This document shows, in pieces, positions 1-5,447 of a DNA stretch of 19,027 bases. A program made the position numbers and the translations under genes. Position 1 is the stretch's first letter; the number at the start of each line of letters is the position of its first letter. The stretch is from Spyradocola merdavium (GTDB lineage Bacteria > Bacillota > Clostridia > Christensenellales > UBA1750), in the NCBI GenBank assembly GCA_018711265.1, contig DVIM01000125.1, forward strand, positions 1-19,027, read 5' to 3'. The notes under the pieces are model-generated. The model was given only the letters and a program-made list of their open reading frames with translations, had not been told where the DNA came from and searched no databases.

Positions 1-148
1 GGCCATGGCCATGGAGGCGCGCTGCTACCACGGCGGCCGCCACCGCACGCGCATGAAGGTGCTGCACGTCGGCCGCGCGGACGGCTGGGCCTGCTGCGTC
101 ACGGCCGCGACCCTCGTGCTCATCGCGCTGGAGCGCGCGCTGCTGTGA
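1..148 (+). CDS. ecfT: EcfT, energy-coupling factor transporter transmembrane subunit (3' end only)
   Basis: Only the last 48 codons lie in the window, read from base 2. The peptide starts AMEARCYHGGRHRTRMKVL, which matches the conserved cytoplasmic stretch of EcfT that couples the membrane subunit to the EcfA ATPases (the family pattern is roughly AMEARGYxGGxxRTRM). It ends with a hydrophobic segment, ACCVTAATLVLIALERALL, fitting the last transmembrane helix. EcfT works with EcfA1/EcfA2 and exchangeable substrate-binding subunits to import vitamins and metal ions. The TGA stop (146-148) overlaps the GTG start of truA at 145, so the two are probably translationally coupled. Finding ecfT directly before truA-rplM-rpsI is the usual Bacillota arrangement and supports the call despite the small fragment. 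Confidence 0.85.
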   Translation, partial: AMAMEARCYHGGRHRTRMKVLHVGRADGWACCVTAATLVLIALERALL

Positions 149-1038
149 GCCGGCGGATTCTGCTGCGCCTGAGCTACGAGGGGACGGCCTATGCCGGCTG
201 GCAGGCGCAGGACAACGCCCTGGCCGTGCAGCCCGTGCTCGAGCGCGCGATCTTCGGCATCACCGGCGAGCGCCTGCGCGTGACCGGCGCCTCCCGCACG
301 GACGCCGGGGTCCACGCCCTGTCCCAGGCCGCGCACTTTGACACCGCGTCCCGCGTGCCCGCGGAGAAGTTCGCCCTGGCGCTCAACACGCGCCTGCCCC
401 AGGACGTGCGCGTCACCGCCTCGCGCGAGGTGCCGGAAGGGTTCCACGCGCGCTTTTCCGCCGCGGGCAAGGTGTACGCCTACGTCTTTTCCAACGCGCC
501 CGCCTCCAGCGCGCTCTACGGCAGGTTCAGCGCGCACTGCCCCGTGCGCCTGGACGAGGCCGCCATGGACCGCGCCGCGCGCGCCCTCGTGGGCCGGCAC
601 GACTTCACCGCCTTCCAGGCCGCGGGCGGCACGGCCAAGACCTTTGTGCGCGAGATGAAGGCCGCGCGCGTGGCGCGCAGGGGGAACCTCGTCACCTTCC
701 TGATCTACGGCACGGGCTTCCTCTACAACATGGTGCGCATCTGCGCGGGGACGCTGGCGCTCGTGGGCCAGGGCAAGCTGCCGGAGGACTGCTTTGCGCA
801 GGCGTATGCGACGCGCAGCCGGCTCTCCCTGGGTTATACCGCGCCGGCCAAGGGCCTGACGCTCGTGCGCGTGCTCTACCCCGGCCAGGAGGCGCAGGGG
901 GAAGCGCTCGCCGGGATGGACGCGCTCTTCGGCGGCGCGGACGCGGCGGAGTTCCTCCCCGACGGGCCGGAGCTCCTGCCGCCAAAACCCTTGGATTTAA
1001 CGGAAAAACCGCTTGACGGAGAAGAGAATTTGCGGTAA
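145..1038 (+). CDS. truA: tRNA pseudouridine(38-40) synthase TruA, with C-terminal extension
   Basis: TruA isomerises uridine to pseudouridine at positions 38-40 of the tRNA anticodon stem. The 297-residue product carries the catalytic block ASRTDAGVHA, with the nucleophilic aspartate at residue 53, the tyrosine-containing KVYAYVF segment at 109-115, and the late GTGFLYNMVRI motif at 189-199. The GTG start at 145 shares bases with the ecfT stop; no separate ribosome site is needed if translation is coupled. The normal fold ends at about LVRVLYPG (residue 247), close to the usual length of about 245-260. Roughly 50 more residues follow, rich in Ala, Pro, Asp and Glu, with no motif I recognise. 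The DNA for the last codons also holds the rplM promoter, and the TAA stop forms part of its -10 box. Confidence 0.96.
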   Translation: MSRRILLRLSYEGTAYAGWQAQDNALAVQPVLERAIFGITGERLRVTGASRTDAGVHALSQAAHFDTASRVPAEKFALALNTRLPQDVRVTASREVPEGFHARFSAAGKVYAYVFSNAPASSALYGRFSAHCPVRLDEAAMDRAARALVGRHDFTAFQAAGGTAKTFVREMKAARVARRGNLVTFLIYGTGFLYNMVRICAGTLALVGQGKLPEDCFAQAYATRSRLSLGYTAPAKGLTLVRVLYPGQEAQGEALAGMDALFGGADAAEFLPDGPELLPPKPLDLTEKPLDGEENLR

Positions 1039-1041
1039 AAT
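1013..1041 (+). promoter_or_regulatory. Promoter of rplM-rpsI, inside the end of truA
   Basis: A -35 box TTGACG (1013-1018) and a -10 box TAAAAT (1036-1041) are separated by 17 bases. This is close to the sigma-70/sigma-A consensus with ideal spacing. The truA stop codon TAA (1036-1038) is the first half of the -10 box. Transcription would start near 1048, giving rplM a leader of about 100 nt. Confidence 0.8.
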
Positions 1042-1047
1042 AATCGT

Positions 1048-1148
1048 TGCGTTGAAGTGTGACCATAGCCCCGGTTACCGGAACGACATGCCAGCGGCGC
1101 CTGACCAACGCGCGCGGGCGAGAAAACTTCAATTTGGAGGGAATCCCT
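1048..1148 (+). promoter_or_regulatory. Untranslated leader of rplM, possible ribosomal-protein control region
   Basis: About 100 nt lie between the inferred transcription start and the rplM GTG. It contains a short hairpin, CCGG-TTA-CCGG (near 1071-1081), followed by GC-rich sequence that could pair further. An L13 autoregulatory leader is known before rplM in many Bacillota, and this is the right place and size for one. I cannot match the consensus from memory, so the identity is a guess from position only. Confidence 0.35.
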
Positions 1149-1583
1149 GTGAAAACGTATATGGCTAAGGCCGAAACCGTACAGAGAAAGTGGTACGTCG
1201 TGGACGCCGAGGGCATGGTGCTGGGCCGCCTGGCCTCTCAGGTTGCGGCGATTCTGCGCGGCAAGAACAAGCCCACCTTCACCCCGCATGTCGACACCGG
1301 CGACCATGTGATCGTGCTCAACGCGGACAAGGTCGTCCTCACCGGCGACAAGCTCAACCAGAAGTTCTATCGCCGTCACTCCGGCTATCCCGGAGGACTC
1401 AAGGAGACCTCTTACAAGGACCTCATGGCCAAGAAGGCGGATCTCGCCGTCATCGAGGCCGTGCGCGGCATGCTCCCCAAGAACGCCCTGGGCCGCCAGA
1501 TGATCAAGAAGCTGCGCGTCTACAAGGGTGCCGAGCACGACCACGCCGCCCAGAAGCCCGAAGTTCTCGAGCTGACTAAGTAA
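1149..1583 (+). CDS. rplM: 50S ribosomal protein L13
   Basis: L13 is an early-assembly protein of the large ribosomal subunit that binds 23S rRNA. The product is 144 residues, the normal length, and reads through family landmarks: TYMAKAETVQRKWYVVDA near the start, LGRLASQVA, the GKNKPTFTPHVDTGDHV block and the KNALGRQMIKKLRVYKG stretch near the C-terminus. The frame is open from 1059, but GTG at 1149 is the right start: it gives the family N-terminus, and a clear GGAGGGA ribosome site (1136-1142) sits a few bases upstream. The gene is followed 18 bases later by rpsI, the usual two-gene operon. It has its own promoter inside truA. Confidence 0.98.
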   Translation: MKTYMAKAETVQRKWYVVDAEGMVLGRLASQVAAILRGKNKPTFTPHVDTGDHVIVLNADKVVLTGDKLNQKFYRRHSGYPGGLKETSYKDLMAKKADLAVIEAVRGMLPKNALGRQMIKKLRVYKGAEHDHAAQKPEVLELTK

Positions 1584-1601
1584 GAGGGAAGGAGAATACG
1601 C

Positions 1602-1994
1602 ATGGCAGCATTAGCATATCAGGCCGTTGGCCGCCGCAAGAAGTCCATCGCCCGCGTGCGCCTCGTCCCGGGCGAGGGCAAGATCCTCATCAACAACCGC
1701 GACATCGAGAACTACTTTGGTCTCGAGACGCTCAAGATGACCGTCCGTCAGCCCCTGGTTCTGACCGACACCGGCGCGCGCTTTGACGTGCTGGTCAACG
1801 TCTACGGCGGCGGCACCACCGGTCAGGCCGGCGCCATCCGCCACGGCATCGCCCGCGCCCTGTGCAAGGCCGACGCCGAGCTCCGCCCGAGCCTGAAGAA
1901 GGCGGGCTTCCTGACCCGCGATCCGCGCATGAAGGAGCGCAAGAAGTACGGCCTGAAGGCCGCCCGTCGCGCGCCCCAGTTCTCCAAGCGCTAA
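1602..1994 (+). CDS. rpsI: 30S ribosomal protein S9
   Basis: S9 is a small-subunit protein whose C-terminal tail reaches the P-site tRNA. The 130-residue product has the family start (YQAVGRRKKSIARVRL), the central YGGGTTGQAGAIRHGIARAL motif, and the typical basic end RRAPQFSKR with a terminal arginine. The ATG at 1602 follows an AAGGAG ribosome site around 1589-1594. It is the last gene of the rplM-rpsI operon and is followed at once by a strong intrinsic terminator at 2010-2048. Nothing is unusual in length or motif content. Confidence 0.98.
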   Translation: MAALAYQAVGRRKKSIARVRLVPGEGKILINNRDIENYFGLETLKMTVRQPLVLTDTGARFDVLVNVYGGGTTGQAGAIRHGIARALCKADAELRPSLKKAGFLTRDPRMKERKKYGLKAARRAPQFSKR

Positions 1995-2009
1995 TTTCGC
2001 ATTTGTTTG

Positions 2010-2048
2010 CGCCCCTTGGGAAGGGTTTCCTTCCCGGGGCGTTTTTTT
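2010..2048 (+). terminator. Intrinsic terminator after rpsI
   Basis: CGCCCC (2010-2015) pairs with GGGGCG (2036-2041), and GGGAAGG (2018-2024) pairs with CCTTCCC (2029-2035) around a GTTT loop, with a TT bulge between the two helices. Seven T residues follow at 2042-2048. It closes the rplM-rpsI operon. Confidence 0.93.
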
Positions 2049-2056
2049 ATGCCCGC

Positions 2057-2086
2057 TTGACAGGGCGAAGCGGCCGCGGATATACT
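2057..2086 (+). promoter_or_regulatory. Promoter of nadC
   Basis: A perfect -35 box TTGACA (2057-2062) and a -10 box TATACT (2081-2086) are separated by 18 bases. The leader that follows (from about 2093) can form a small hairpin, CCTCCG/CGGAGG (2104-2109 with 2115-2120), just before the ribosome site. I see no recognisable NAD-repressor operator. Confidence 0.82.
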
Positions 2087-2138
2087 GGGAACAGGCTTCC
2101 GCTCCTCCGACGAGCGGAGGGGAAAGGAAGGAAACAAG

Positions 2139-2996
2139 ATGAATCCCATCACGATGAAAGCGCAGATCGACCCGCTGCTGCTCGCGGCGCTGCGGGAGGA
2201 TATTTCGAATGAGGACGTGAGCACGAACGCCGTCATCCGCGAGGAGACGCCGGGCGAGGTGGAGCTGCTGGCCAAGCAGGACGGCGTCATCGCCGGGCTG
2301 GAGGTGTTCGCGCGCGTGTTCACCCTGCTGGACGAGCGGACGGAGGTGACCTTCCTCTGCAAGGACGGGGACGCGGTGCGCAGCGGCCAGCTCCTGGGCC
2401 GCGTGCGGGGCGACATCCGCGTGCTGCTCTCCGGCGAGCGCGTGGCGCTGAACCTCCTGCAGCGCATGAGCGGCATCGCCACCTGCGCGCGGGAGATGGC
2501 CGCCGCCCTGCAGGGCACGAACACCCGCCTGCTGGACACCCGCAAGACCACGCCGGGCCTGCGCATCCTGGAGAAGTACGCGGTGCGTGTCGGCGGCGGG
2601 TACAACCACCGCTTCAACCTCTCCGACGGCGTGTTGCTCAAGGACAACCACATCGCCGCGGCCGGCGGCGTGCGGGAGGCCGTGCGCCTGGCCCGGGAGT
2701 ACGCGCCCTTCCTGCAGAAGGTCGAGGTCGAGGTGGAGACCCTCGAGATGGTGGACGAGGCGGTCGCAGCGGGCGCGGACGTCATCATGCTGGACAACAT
2801 GCCGGTCGAGGACATGCGGGAGGCCGTGCGCCGCATCGCGGGCCGCGCGCAGACCGAGTGCTCCGGCAACGTCACGCGGGAGAAGCTGCAGGCCCTGGCG
2901 GACATCGGCGTGGACTACATCTCCAGCGGCGCGCTCACGCACTCCGCGCCGATCCTGGACATCTCCATGAAACACCTGCGCAGAATCCCGGCATAG
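2139..2996 (+). CDS. nadC: Nicotinate-nucleotide diphosphorylase (carboxylating), quinolinate phosphoribosyltransferase
   Basis: NadC converts quinolinate and PRPP to nicotinate mononucleotide, CO2 and pyrophosphate, the entry to the NAD pathway from aspartate-derived quinolinate. The 285-residue product is of normal length and carries the family motifs in order: DTRKTTPG (133-140), VGGGYNHR (151-158), LKDNHI (167-172), the EVEVE strand (196-200), MLDN (217-220), SGN (242-244) and SSGALTHS (262-269). The ATG at 2139 follows an AAAGGAAGG ribosome site with good spacing; a second ATG at 2154 is less well placed. The gene stands alone between its own promoter and terminator. nadA and nadB, often adjacent in other genomes, are not in the window, so the quinolinate-forming steps must be encoded elsewhere or quinolinate is imported. 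Confidence 0.97.
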   Translation: MNPITMKAQIDPLLLAALREDISNEDVSTNAVIREETPGEVELLAKQDGVIAGLEVFARVFTLLDERTEVTFLCKDGDAVRSGQLLGRVRGDIRVLLSGERVALNLLQRMSGIATCAREMAAALQGTNTRLLDTRKTTPGLRILEKYAVRVGGGYNHRFNLSDGVLLKDNHIAAAGGVREAVRLAREYAPFLQKVEVEVETLEMVDEAVAAGADVIMLDNMPVEDMREAVRRIAGRAQTECSGNVTREKLQALADIGVDYISSGALTHSAPILDISMKHLRRIPA

Positions 2997-3007
2997 CCAC
3001 GCGCAGC

Positions 3008-3047
3008 AAAAGGCGCCTCGGAAGGATTTCCTTCCGGGGCGCCTTTT
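3008..3047 (+). terminator. Intrinsic terminator after nadC
   Basis: GGCGCC (3012-3017) pairs with GGCGCC (3038-3043), and GGAAGG (3020-3025) pairs with CCTTCC (3030-3035) around an ATTT loop. TTTT follows at 3044-3047 and AAAA precedes the stem, so it may act in both directions. The inner helix and loop are nearly the same as in the terminator at 2010-2048. Confidence 0.9.
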
Positions 3048-3115
3048 GTTTGTGCGCCGTCGCGGTGAAGCGCGGGAGACGACTGCCTCGTATATAGTGT
3101 GAACCGCGTGAAAAG

Positions 3116-3130
3116 CCGCGTTTAACGCGG
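3116..3130 (+). repeat. Short inverted repeat just upstream of the promoter at 3137
   Basis: CCGCGT (3116-3121) and ACGCGG (3125-3130) form a perfect 6-bp inverted repeat with a TTA centre, seven bases before the -35 box. It could be an operator half-site pair, but the sequence is short and chance is possible in GC-rich DNA. Confidence 0.3.
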
Positions 3131-3136
3131 GGTTGC

Positions 3137-3165
3137 TTGACAAAGAGGGCAGCGGCAAATAAAAT
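3137..3165 (+). promoter_or_regulatory. Promoter of the large membrane protein gene
   Basis: A perfect -35 box TTGACA (3137-3142) is followed after exactly 17 bases by a -10 box TAAAAT (3160-3165). Transcription would start near 3172, giving a leader of about 65 nt that holds the AGGAGGTGA ribosome site and a hairpin. Confidence 0.85.
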
Positions 3166-3203
3166 AGGAAGGTGAATTCATTCAGCGGCTTCCCGCCGCG
3201 GTG

Positions 3204-3239
3204 AGGAGGTGACGGGCGTCAAGCGCCCGTTTGCATATG
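3204..3239 (+). promoter_or_regulatory. Hairpin-bridged ribosome binding site
   Basis: A very strong Shine-Dalgarno, AGGAGGTGA (3204-3212), is the only one near the start but lies 25 bases from the ATG at 3237, too far to work linearly. Between them ACGGGCG (3212-3218) and CGCCCGT (3224-3230) form a perfect 7-bp stem with a TCAAG loop. Folding removes 19 bases, leaving only TTGCAT between the hairpin and the ATG, which restores a normal spacing. An in-frame TGA at 3210-3212 rules out any earlier start, leaving TTG 3231 or ATG 3237. Confidence 0.65.
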
Positions 3240-5360
3240 GAGATTCAGAAATCGGCATCCCGGTTTGCCGGAGTCCGGTTCGCCGGAATCCGGCGAACCA
3301 GCCGGGCGGCGCTGGCGCTGCTGCTCCTGATGGGGGCGCTGTCCCTGCTGGTGCAGCCGGCCCGGGCGTCAGTCTGGCAGGACGGGATCGGGCAGGGGGA
3401 GAGCGTAGCCCTGACCACGGACGACGGCTTCATCGTCTCCGCGCAGGAGGACACCGCGGATTTTTCCGCGGAGTTTAAGCCTGCGGAAAACCAGGACGGC
3501 TACGTCGTGCTGGAGATCGACGTCTCCGTGCGCAACGGCGCGACCGGACAGACGATCCAGGACCTGGAATTCCGATACGAAAACGAGCTGATCGCCTCCG
3601 TGGAAAGCGTGAACGCGCGCAGCAGCACCTTTGTGCGGTCCAACGCGCTGCACATGAGCCTGCAGTCCATGACTGCGGACCTGGAGATCGAGGTCAGTTA
3701 CACGGATTTTGACGGCAAGACCGTGACGCGCAGCATGTGGGTGAGCCCGCTTTCGGCAGATCCGCAGATCAACTTCACGCGCACGGCCTCGGCCACTAGC
3801 GCCGCGCAGGGCGAGACCGTGACCCTGACCTATCGCGTGGCCAACGAGGGCAGCGTGACCCTGCGGGACGTGCAGGTCTACGACGACATGCCGGGCGTGG
3901 GCCTTGTGGGCACGATCGATTCGCTCTACCCCGGAAATATGCGCGAGCTGACGGTGCAGGTAATCGTGGACGAGGACAAGACGAGCAGCCCGCGCCTGAC
4001 CTATCACACGGACGCGCAGAGCCAGAGCACGGTCTACGTGTTGGAAAACCTGGAGATCGTGGTCTACAATCCGAACCTCACCGTGACGCTCAAGGCGGAC
4101 GATTCGCTCGTGGACGCGGGGCAGAGCGTGACGCTGGTTTGCAACGTGGTCAACGACGGGAACGTGGACTTCTCCAGCGCCACGATCACGGACGAGACGC
4201 TGGGCACGATCATCGAAGGCGCGACCATTGAAGCAGGGAAGGCGTACAGCTGGAACAAAGTAATCAAGCCCGTGGAGACCCTGAGCTACGCCTTCACCGT
4301 GCGCGCCGTGGATGCGGACGGCAAAACCTATGAAAAGCAGTCCAACGCGGTGCGCGTGGAGGTAGAGGGCGTGGGCGCGACGGCCACGGCCGAGGACCTG
4401 CAGGTCTCCGTGACGGCGAACACCCCGCACCTGGACGCCCCGGGCGAGGTGACGTTCAACCTCGTGCTGCGCAACGCGGGCGTGGGCACGATCTCGGGCG
4501 TCACGGTGACGGACCGCGCGGGCGAGGTGGTGGAGACGATCTCCGCCCTGCCCAGCGGCGACCAGGTCCTGCCCATCGCCGTGCAGGTGAACGAGACCGG
4601 GGAGTACTTCTTCTCCGTGGAGGGGACGCTCTCGGACGGGAGCACGGTGCAGCGCATCACCACCCCGGTGACCATTGAGGTCGGCGAACCGCTGACGGCT
4701 TCGCCCGCGGCATCTCTGGATGCCAACGCCGCGCTGACGCTCGCGCCCACCCCCACGCCGCTCATGGCCGTCAGCGGCGAAGGCGGCATCTCGCCCTGGC
4801 TGCTGATGCTGCTGATCTGCATCGCCTTGCTGATCGTGGCCTGCGTGCTGGTGCTCATCTGGCTGCAGGTGCGCGCCGGACGCCGCCGCGCCCAGGAGGA
4901 GGAAGAAGAGGCGGAGCTTCAGGCCGAGCGCGACCGCCTGCGCCGCCGCGAGGAGGCGATGCGGGAGCAGAACCTCGGCGGGGGGCCGAACCTCGGCGGG
5001 GAGAACGCGGAGTACCCGGGAAATGCGTATCGAGACGGGGCGTCGAACTTCGGTGCCTACGGTGCGGACGACGACCCGTATGGATTCCGGGACGAGATCC
5101 GGCGGGCCGCAACGGAATACTCGCGCGTCCAAGACCCGGTGCGGGCCCCAGACCCGGTGCGGGCCCCAGACCCGGTGCGGACTCCCCGCCGCCCGGCTCG
5201 GATGCAGGACCCGCTGGACGACGACGAGGACATCGCAACGGTCTATAAGCCGGGCCCGCGGCAGAGCGCGGCGGACGACGACGCGCCCACGGTCTACCGG
5301 GACGGCCGCCGCAGCGGCGAACCCCAGAGGGGCGAGCCCCGCACGCGGCGCAACGATTGA
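3237..5360 (+). CDS. Secreted-domain, single-pass membrane protein with Ig-like/CARDB-like repeats and a low-complexity cytoplasmic tail
   Basis: The product is 707 residues from ATG 3237 (709 from TTG 3231). Residues 1-44 form a signal peptide: an arginine-rich start, a leucine-rich core at 25-39 and an ARA cleavage site. A beta-rich ectodomain follows, with three similar units at about 176-275, 277-375 and 385-482, each with phrases such as GETVTLTYRVANEG, GQSVTLVCNVVNDGN and GEVTFNLVLRNAGVG. These resemble the DUF11/CARDB/NEW3 group of Ig-like adhesion or scaffold folds. A proline/threonine linker precedes a transmembrane helix at about 519-543. The tail has an Arg-rich stop-transfer, an acidic/charged coiled-coil-like stretch (548-577), an NLGG repeat, a DPVRAP repeat (632-648) and two acidic TVY motifs (T668, T685). 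I do not recognise a specific function; a cell-surface scaffold or sensor is the best guess. It has its own promoter and terminator. Confidence 0.85.
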   Translation: MEIQKSASRFAGVRFAGIRRTSRAALALLLLMGALSLLVQPARASVWQDGIGQGESVALTTDDGFIVSAQEDTADFSAEFKPAENQDGYVVLEIDVSVRNGATGQTIQDLEFRYENELIASVESVNARSSTFVRSNALHMSLQSMTADLEIEVSYTDFDGKTVTRSMWVSPLSADPQINFTRTASATSAAQGETVTLTYRVANEGSVTLRDVQVYDDMPGVGLVGTIDSLYPGNMRELTVQVIVDEDKTSSPRLTYHTDAQSQSTVYVLENLEIVVYNPNLTVTLKADDSLVDAGQSVTLVCNVVNDGNVDFSSATITDETLGTIIEGATIEAGKAYSWNKVIKPVETLSYAFTVRAVDADGKTYEKQSNAVRVEVEGVGATATAEDLQVSVTANTPHLDAPGEVTFNLVLRNAGVGTISGVTVTDRAGEVVETISALPSGDQVLPIAVQVNETGEYFFSVEGTLSDGSTVQRITTPVTIEVGEPLTASPAASLDANAALTLAPTPTPLMAVSGEGGISPWLLMLLICIALLIVACVLVLIWLQVRAGRRRAQEEEEEAELQAERDRLRRREEAMREQNLGGGPNLGGENAEYPGNAYRDGASNFGAYGADDDPYGFRDEIRRAATEYSRVQDPVRAPDPVRAPDPVRTPRRPARMQDPLDDDEDIATVYKPGPRQSAADDDAPTVYRDGRRSGEPQRGEPRTRRND
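3261..3299 (+). repeat. 15-bp tandem repeat and perfect inverted repeat in the signal-peptide codons
   Basis: Two 15-bp units at 3261-3275 and 3276-3290 differ at two bases and encode RFAGV and RFAGI. Inside and beyond them GGTTCGCCGG (3277-3286) and CCGGCGAACC (3290-3299) are perfect 10-bp inverted copies with a 3-base loop, so the early coding mRNA can form a stable hairpin about 40 nt into the gene. Confidence 0.75.
5133..5180 (+). repeat. 18-bp tandem repeat encoding DPVRAP
   Basis: Two identical 18-bp copies (5133-5150, 5151-5168) and a 12-bp partial third (5169-5180) encode the repeated DPVRAP peptide in the cytoplasmic tail of the membrane protein. Identical copies suggest recent slippage, so repeat number may vary between strains. 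Confidence 0.9.
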
Positions 5361-5378
5361 CGGACGCGCGGGAAGAAC

Positions 5379-5411
5379 ATGCGGAGCGGCAGGAGCGCGC
5401 TCCGCATTTTT
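5379..5411 (+). terminator. Intrinsic terminator after the membrane protein gene
   Basis: ATGCGGAGCG (5379-5388) and CGCTCCGCAT (5398-5407) form a perfect 10-bp stem with a 9-base loop, followed by TTTTT (5407-5411). It separates the gene from the repeat array. Confidence 0.9.
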
Positions 5412-5447
5412 GCGCGTAGATGCCCTCGCAGGGAGCGCGGACAGCCC

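Noticed and set aside
1059..1148. Upstream N-terminal extension of rplM
   Set aside because: The frame is open, but the peptide is not part of L13, and the GGAGGGA site points to GTG 1149.
3209..3478. An 89-codon plus-strand frame starting at GTG 3209
   Set aside because: Its start overlaps the ribosome site itself, and it lies in another frame over a good signal peptide. No motif or ribosome site of its own supports it.
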